DNA from: Dongia_A sp044226685
GTDB lineage: Bacteria > Pseudomonadota > Alphaproteobacteria > Dongiales > Dongiaceae
NCBI GenBank assembly: GCA_044226685.1
Contig: JBGAGP010000165.1
Location: 1 to 9,803, forward strand
Length of the DNA stretch: 9,803 nt
Direction: 5' to 3'
The translations under genes were made by a program, and so were the position numbers. Shown in pieces: positions 6,428 through 9,803 of this stretch; positions within the stretch are counted from its first letter, which is position 1; each line of letters begins with the position of its first letter. The notes beneath the pieces are model-generated. The model had not been told where the DNA came from. It searched no databases and saw nothing but the letters and a program-made list of their open reading frames with translations.

Positions 6428-6546
6428 CGTCATCCCGGCCTTGCGCCGGGATCCATTTGTCCGCCGCACGGACCGAAGGTACCGTGCGTCAAGACGAACC
6501 GCCCCTGCATCGGCCCGGTGGACCCCGGCACAAGGCCGGGGTGACG
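6428..6546. repeat. REPIN-like palindromic element B, inverse orientation of A
   Basis: Two 29-bp arms (6428-6456 and 6518-6546) of the same family as element A. They differ at four positions: 6 and 24 (a compensatory T-A versus C-G pair), 17 (inside the 5-base loop) and 29 (outside the stem). Hairpins lie at 6433-6451 and 6523-6541. In A the C-G arm is on the left; in B it is on the right, so B is inserted in the opposite orientation. The centre holds CGCACGG (6465-6471) pairing with CCGTGCG (6482-6488), matching the centre hairpin of A reversed (shared CCGCACG and GTGCGT pieces). It lies between rph and the GNAT-RdgB gene; no ORF or T-run is associated with it. Confidence 0.8.
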
Positions 6547-6608
6547 AATGGAGTGGATGCGTGCCCGGTCTTGTGAGTGCCAATCGCCGTCGTGAAGCGT
6601 GAACTGCC

Positions 6609-7697
6609 ATGAACCTGCCCCACCTCATCATCACCCTCGAACGCGATCCCGACACCAAGGCGCGCCTGGTGCGGGACATCCTTGCCGCGCTGCCGGACTG
6701 GTTCGGCCTGCCTGAGGCCAACGCGCAGTTCGAGCGCGAGGCGCGGGAACTGCCGATGTTCGTGGCGCGGATCGGCGCCGAGGCGGTCGGCATCGCCACC
6801 CTGCGCCAGCATTTCCCCGCCACCGCCGAGCTGCACCTGATCGCGGTGAAGCCAGGCCGGCATCGCAGTGGAATCGGCCAGCGCCTGATCCGCGCCATCG
6901 CGGAATATCTGCGCCCGACCGCGACCCGCACGCTTACGGTGAAGACGCTGGCGCCTTCCGCCGGCGACCTTGCCTATGCGCGCACGCATCGTTTCTACGC
7001 CGCCCAGGGCTTCCTGCCGCTGGAAGTGTTCCCGACCCTGTGGAGCCCGGAGAATCCGTGCCTGCTGCTGGCGAAGACTTTGAGCCTGCCGCGCCGCTTT
7101 GACGGCCACGAGCTCATCATCGCCAGCCACAACAAGGGCAAGCTGAAGGAGATGGTGGCGCTGATGGCGCCCTTCGGCATCGCGGTGAAACTGGCGGGCG
7201 ATCTCGGTCTGCCCGAGCCGGACGAGACCGAGGACAGCTATATCGGCAATGCGAAGCTGAAGGCCGTCGCCGCGGCGACCGCCGCCGGCCTCCCGGCCCT
7301 CTCCGACGATTCCGGCCTGTCGGTCGACGCGCTGGGCGGCGCGCCCGGCATCTATTCCGCGCGCTGGGCCGACAAGGGTGCGGATGGCGCGCGCGACTTC
7401 AACATCGGCATGGACCGCGTGCTGCGCGAATTGGCGCCGCACCCAAATCGCAAAGCGCGCTTCGTCAGCGCGCTGGCGCTGTGCTGGCCCGACGGCCATT
7501 GCGAATTGTTCCAGGGCGAGATCGAGGGCGAGATCATTCACGAAAAACGCGGCACGCGCGGCTTCGGCTACGACCCGATCTTCCGGCCCGCCGGCTACGA
7601 CATCACCTTCGGCGAGATGGACCCGGCCGAGAAGCACGAGGTCAGCCACCGCGCCGAAAGCTTCCGCCAGCTGATGGCGGCGTGTTTCGAGCGGTGA
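6609..7697 (+). CDS. rdgB: Fusion of GNAT acetyltransferase and RdgB/HAM1 XTP/dITP pyrophosphatase
   Basis: One uninterrupted 362-residue frame holding two complete enzymes. Residues 1-about 158 are a GNAT acetyltransferase: LPDWFGLPEAN, the beta-4 strand ELHLIAVKP, the acetyl-CoA loop RHRSGIGQ (84-91), and the ending YAAQGFLPLEVFPTLWSPEN, after which PCLLLAKTL is where stand-alone members of this type normally stop. Residues about 163-362 are RdgB/HAM1, which hydrolyses ITP, dITP and XTP to monophosphates and so keeps deaminated purines out of DNA and RNA: SHNKGK (173-178), ETEDSYIGNAKLKA (206-219), LSDDSGL (231-237), GGAPGIYSARWA (243-254), RGTRGFGYDPIF (314-325), EKHEVSHRA (341-349). RdgB length is normal. 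The linker is about four residues. No ATG starts the RdgB part; the only in-frame candidates are TTG 7080 and CTG 7086. The ATG at 6609 has only a weak ribosome site (GAAG, about a dozen bases upstream). The GNAT substrate is unknown. hemW follows. Confidence 0.9.
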   Translation: MNLPHLIITLERDPDTKARLVRDILAALPDWFGLPEANAQFEREARELPMFVARIGAEAVGIATLRQHFPATAELHLIAVKPGRHRSGIGQRLIRAIAEYLRPTATRTLTVKTLAPSAGDLAYARTHRFYAAQGFLPLEVFPTLWSPENPCLLLAKTLSLPRRFDGHELIIASHNKGKLKEMVALMAPFGIAVKLAGDLGLPEPDETEDSYIGNAKLKAVAAATAAGLPALSDDSGLSVDALGGAPGIYSARWADKGADGARDFNIGMDRVLRELAPHPNRKARFVSALALCWPDGHCELFQGEIEGEIIHEKRGTRGFGYDPIFRPAGYDITFGEMDPAEKHEVSHRAESFRQLMAACFER

Positions 7698-7731
7698 GGA
7701 CGGCGATGCGCCGGATCCTCCATCACTCCGC

Positions 7732-7833
7732 CGTCATGGCAAGGCTTGGCCTTGCCATCCACGAGTTTCCATCCGCCGCTCCGCGCGGTTACGGGCAAAC
7801 TCGTGGATGGTCGGGCCAAGCCCGACCATGACG
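7732..7833. repeat. REPIN-like palindromic element C, second family
   Basis: Two 37-bp arms (7732-7768 and 7797-7833) in inverted orientation, starting CGTCATGG at the outer ends and reaching CCATCCACGAGTTT inside. They are identical at 31 of 37 positions. All six differences form three base pairs of a 10-bp arm hairpin: left ATGGCAAGGC-TTG-GCCTTGCCAT (7736-7758), right ATGGTCGGGC-CAA-GCCCGACCAT (7807-7829). Each change is compensated on the opposite side of its own stem. The core differs from A and B but the CGTCA end is shared. It lies between the RdgB stop and the hemW start, and its right end is 20 bases before the hemW ATG. Confidence 0.8.
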
Positions 7834-7853
7834 AGCTGAGGCGCGGCACGATC

Positions 7854-9017
7854 ATGCTTTCCACTATGCATCCCGGCTTCGGCATCTACATCCACTGGCC
7901 GTTCTGCAAGTCGAAGTGCCCCTATTGCGACTTCAACTCGCATGTGCGCGAGCGCGTCGATCATGCGCGCTGGCGCCGAGCGCTGCTGCGCGAACTGGAG
8001 CACTTCGCCCAAGATACGCCGGGGCGAACAGTGACCAGCATGTTCTTCGGCGGCGGCACGCCCTCGCTGATGGAGCCGGAGACGGTGGCGGCGCTGATCG
8101 CCCGTGCCCGCGAGCTGTTCGAGGTCGCGCCCGATGTCGAGATCACCCTGGAAGCCAACCCGACCTCGGTCGAGATCGGCAAGTTCCGCGCCTTCCGCGA
8201 GGCGGGCGTGAATCGCACCTCGCTCGGGGTGCAGAGCCTCGTCGCCGACGATCTGAAGTTTCTCGGCCGGCAGCACGACGCGGCGCAGGCGCTCGATGCC
8301 GTGCGGATGGCCGCCGCGACCTTCGACCGCTTCTCCTTTGATCTCATCTACGCGCGCCCGACCCAGACGCTCGCGCAATGGCGCGACGAGCTCGACCGCG
8401 CCCTGCAATTTGCCGCCGGTCACATCTCGCTCTATCAATTGACCATCGAGCCCGGCACCCAGTTCGAGCAGGCGGTCGCGCGCGGCGATTTCCGCGTGCT
8501 GGACGAGGAGCGCGCCGCCGAACTCTACGAGGCGACCGTGGCGCGGCTGGGCGCGGCGGGTCTCGCCGACTACGAGATCTCCAATTTCGCCAGGGCCGGC
8601 CAGGAATCGCGCCACAACCTCACCTACTGGCGCTACGGCGACTACATCGGCATCGGCCCCGGCGCCCATGGCCGCCTCACCTTGGGCGCGGAGAAATTCG
8701 CCACGCGCCAGCACCGCGCGCCCGAAGCCTGGCTCGACCTGGTCGAGCGCGACGGCCACGCCACCCGCCAGCGCGATCTGGTGCCGCGCGCCGCGCGGCT
8801 GTCGGAGCTGCTGATGATGGGGCTGCGATTGAAGGAGGGCGTGCCCCTGGCGCGCATCGAGGAAGAAGCGGCGCGCCCTGTCGCGCGCGCACTCGACCAG
8901 ACCCGCCTGCGGCGCCTGATCGACGGCGGCTTCCTCACGCTCACCGACCACCGGCTGGCCGCCACTCAACAAGGCCGTCAGCGTCTGGACGCTGTGCTGG
9001 CGTCGTTGTTAGTGTAG
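7854..9017 (+). CDS. hemW: HemW, radical-SAM heme chaperone (HemN-like)
   Basis: A 387-residue radical-SAM protein that binds heme and is thought to hand it to respiratory enzymes. Members were long annotated as oxygen-independent coproporphyrinogen III oxidase (HemN). It has the iron-sulfur motif C18-x3-C22-x2-C25 followed by D-F rather than the CxC of true HemN, the SAM-binding FFGGGTPS (64-71), EANPTS (101-105 region), GVNRTSLGVQS, and the heme-linked HNLTYW (254-259) with the GIGPGAHGR segment. The C-terminal HemN-type domain is complete (MMGLRLKEGV to the end). Start chosen at ATG 7854, which begins right before GFGIYIHWPFCKSKC and has GAGG 12 bases upstream; the frame stays open upstream to a TTG at 7746, but that part is element C read as protein. 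ATG 7866 is an alternative. It probably belongs to the rph-rdgB-hemW group. Confidence 0.95.
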   Translation: MLSTMHPGFGIYIHWPFCKSKCPYCDFNSHVRERVDHARWRRALLRELEHFAQDTPGRTVTSMFFGGGTPSLMEPETVAALIARARELFEVAPDVEITLEANPTSVEIGKFRAFREAGVNRTSLGVQSLVADDLKFLGRQHDAAQALDAVRMAAATFDRFSFDLIYARPTQTLAQWRDELDRALQFAAGHISLYQLTIEPGTQFEQAVARGDFRVLDEERAAELYEATVARLGAAGLADYEISNFARAGQESRHNLTYWRYGDYIGIGPGAHGRLTLGAEKFATRQHRAPEAWLDLVERDGHATRQRDLVPRAARLSELLMMGLRLKEGVPLARIEEEAARPVARALDQTRLRRLIDGGFLTLTDHRLAATQQGRQRLDAVLASLLV

Positions 9018-9080
9018 GCATGAATTCTGCACAGGAAGCCACGCCATGCGCCTCGCCACGACCACCTCTCGAAAGTGATC

Positions 9081-9578
9081 ATGGACGTTTCCGAGAGCCT
9101 TCAGAAATACGGCCTTGTGCCTTCGGATGAAGCGCTTCCCGACATCCGGATGCTCCTCTCACATCAGGCGGATGCGGAACGCAAAGGCGAAGCCCGCGCC
9201 GAAGATTTGGCTCTTCTTTGCTGTGTCCAGCTCTTTAGCCGCGGAAAGTCAGAAGACATCCTCCGCATTTGGGATGCGAAGCAATTCGGACTCGACCTTG
9301 GATCTATGCTTGATGTTCAATTCCTCTGCGGTGCAGGGCTCGAAGCAACTAAGCAATTCCTGTTGGCGCAGGGGAGCAAGGAATCAGCCGACGCATTGCG
9401 CTACCTCGAAGAATGCGAGCAAGCCGGCAGCTTCGATGACTTCTCGCCGGATTCGTATCTGGATGAATATCGGCGCTACTTTGGCCTTCGGGCCCCTTCG
9501 ACGACTTCACTGCTGGGTCGTATCTGGAAGACTGGCGACGCCATTCTGGCACGACTATTTGCACCATTCCGGCGTTGA
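9081..9578 (+). CDS. Hypothetical protein, lower GC than neighbours
   Basis: A 165-residue protein that I do not recognise. It looks soluble and largely alpha-helical, with an acidic middle (ALRYLEECEQAGSFDDFSPD) and a C-terminal stretch that is amphipathic and basic (about 143-165, LLGRIWKTGDAILARLFAPF then RR). That stretch could lie on a membrane or bind a partner. There are several cysteines (CC at 47-48, C83, C112) but no metal-motif spacing. No signal peptide and no full membrane helix. GC is about 48-60% in the stretches counted, and codons such as TTT, CTT, ATT and GAT are used freely, unlike the genes to the left. The start is ATG 9081 with GAAAG shortly upstream; a GTG at 9075 would add two residues. 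It follows hemW by 63 bases, but nothing ties it functionally to that gene. Transfer is an inference. Confidence 0.6.
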   Translation: MDVSESLQKYGLVPSDEALPDIRMLLSHQADAERKGEARAEDLALLCCVQLFSRGKSEDILRIWDAKQFGLDLGSMLDVQFLCGAGLEATKQFLLAQGSKESADALRYLEECEQAGSFDDFSPDSYLDEYRRYFGLRAPSTTSLLGRIWKTGDAILARLFAPFRR

Positions 9579-9669
9579 ATAGGCTCCGGGGGATTGAGGT
9601 TCGATCGCCCCACACCGATTTGACCGCAGAGATACTAACATTGGCCAAGGAGGCTCAGAGCCACGTTCC
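9579..9669. other. Short convergent gap, no feature seen
   Basis: The 91 bases between the hypothetical gene and the convergent oxygenase end hold no clear hairpin with a T-run, no repeat element and no ORF with a start and ribosome site. GGAGG occurs near 9646 but has no usable reading frame after it inside the window. Confidence 0.4.
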
Positions 9670-9803
9670 CTACTTCTCCGGCCGGAACGCGTTGTCGACC
9701 ACGACGTAGCTGGTGAGGTTGTATTTGTAGCCGCTGATCGGGCTGGTGCCCTGGTGCGGGTGGGTCCAGTAGGGCGGGAACAGGACCATCAGGCCGGCGC
9801 GCG
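9670..9803 (-). CDS. C-terminal end of a probable 2OG-Fe(II) oxygenase
   Basis: Forty-three codons and a TAG stop (minus strand) enter from the right edge. The translation RAGLMVLFPPYWTHPHQGTS followed by PISGYKYNLTSYVVVDNAFR resembles the last strands of the jelly-roll in 2-oxoglutarate/Fe(II)-dependent oxygenases (prolyl-4-hydroxylase-like). There G-x-hydrophobic-FP--W-H supplies the distal iron-binding histidine (H14 or H16 of the fragment), and a downstream K/R (here K26 in GYKY) binds the 2-oxoglutarate carboxylate. The HxD half of the site and the substrate region lie outside the window, so the substrate cannot be guessed. It converges on the hypothetical gene. The call rests on this short tail only. 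Confidence 0.6.
   Translation of the reverse strand, partial: RAGLMVLFPPYWTHPHQGTSPISGYKYNLTSYVVVDNAFRPEK

Noticed and set aside
6489..7649. 386-codon minus-strand ORF opposite GNAT-RdgB
   Set aside because: High-GC shadow; the plus strand carries two complete enzyme domains with all their motifs.
5455..7833. CRISPR array made of the repeated 29-37-bp units
   Set aside because: Units are inverted pairs separated by whole genes, not direct repeats with regular spacers, and no cas genes are present.
7746..7853. N-terminal extension of HemW by 36 residues from a TTG start
   Set aside because: The extension is a translation of palindromic element C and has no homology-like features; the HemW core begins right after ATG 7854.

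Overview
The window looks like a chromosomal segment of a high-GC alphaproteobacterium (impression: mid-60s % GC, strong third-position G/C bias). The clues are hrcA-grpE on one strand facing away from rph, rdgB and hemW on the other (an arrangement I recall from alphaproteobacteria), a chemoreceptor ending in a DHFLSDV-type tail, and palindromic intergenic repeats with CGTCA ends. The genus cannot be fixed from this.

Layout, left to right. (1) Positions 1-674, minus strand: an EamA/DMT-type inner-membrane exporter whose C-terminus lies outside the window. (2) A 397-base divergent intergenic region. (3) Positions 1072-2754, plus strand: a complete transmembrane chemoreceptor with no other chemotaxis gene nearby. 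(4) 2755-3023: a gene-less gap between convergent genes, packed with hairpins and a 16-bp tandem repeat. (5) Minus strand: hrcA (heat-shock repressor) followed by grpE (DnaK nucleotide exchange factor), with a good sigma70-like promoter before hrcA and no CIRCE operator visible. (6) Plus strand: a small HNH-type protein, then rph (RNase PH), then one continuous ORF fusing an N-terminal GNAT acetyltransferase to a C-terminal RdgB/HAM1 nucleotide-sanitising pyrophosphatase, then hemW (radical-SAM heme chaperone). (7) A lower-GC hypothetical gene. (8) The C-terminal end of a probable 2OG-Fe(II) oxygenase on the minus strand, cut by the window edge.

The functional core is housekeeping: protein folding stress (hrcA, grpE), RNA maturation (rph), nucleotide-pool cleaning (rdgB) and heme trafficking (hemW). 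HNH, GNAT and the last hypothetical gene look like additions around that core.

The two most notable things are the GNAT-RdgB fusion and a set of REPIN-like palindromic elements that occupy nearly every plus-strand gap of the cluster. In three of these elements (5455-5563, 6428-6546, 7732-7833) the two arms differ almost only by paired, compensatory substitutions that keep each arm's own small hairpin intact. That points to the short hairpin as the conserved unit. No rRNA, tRNA, CRISPR array, prophage or complete insertion sequence was seen.
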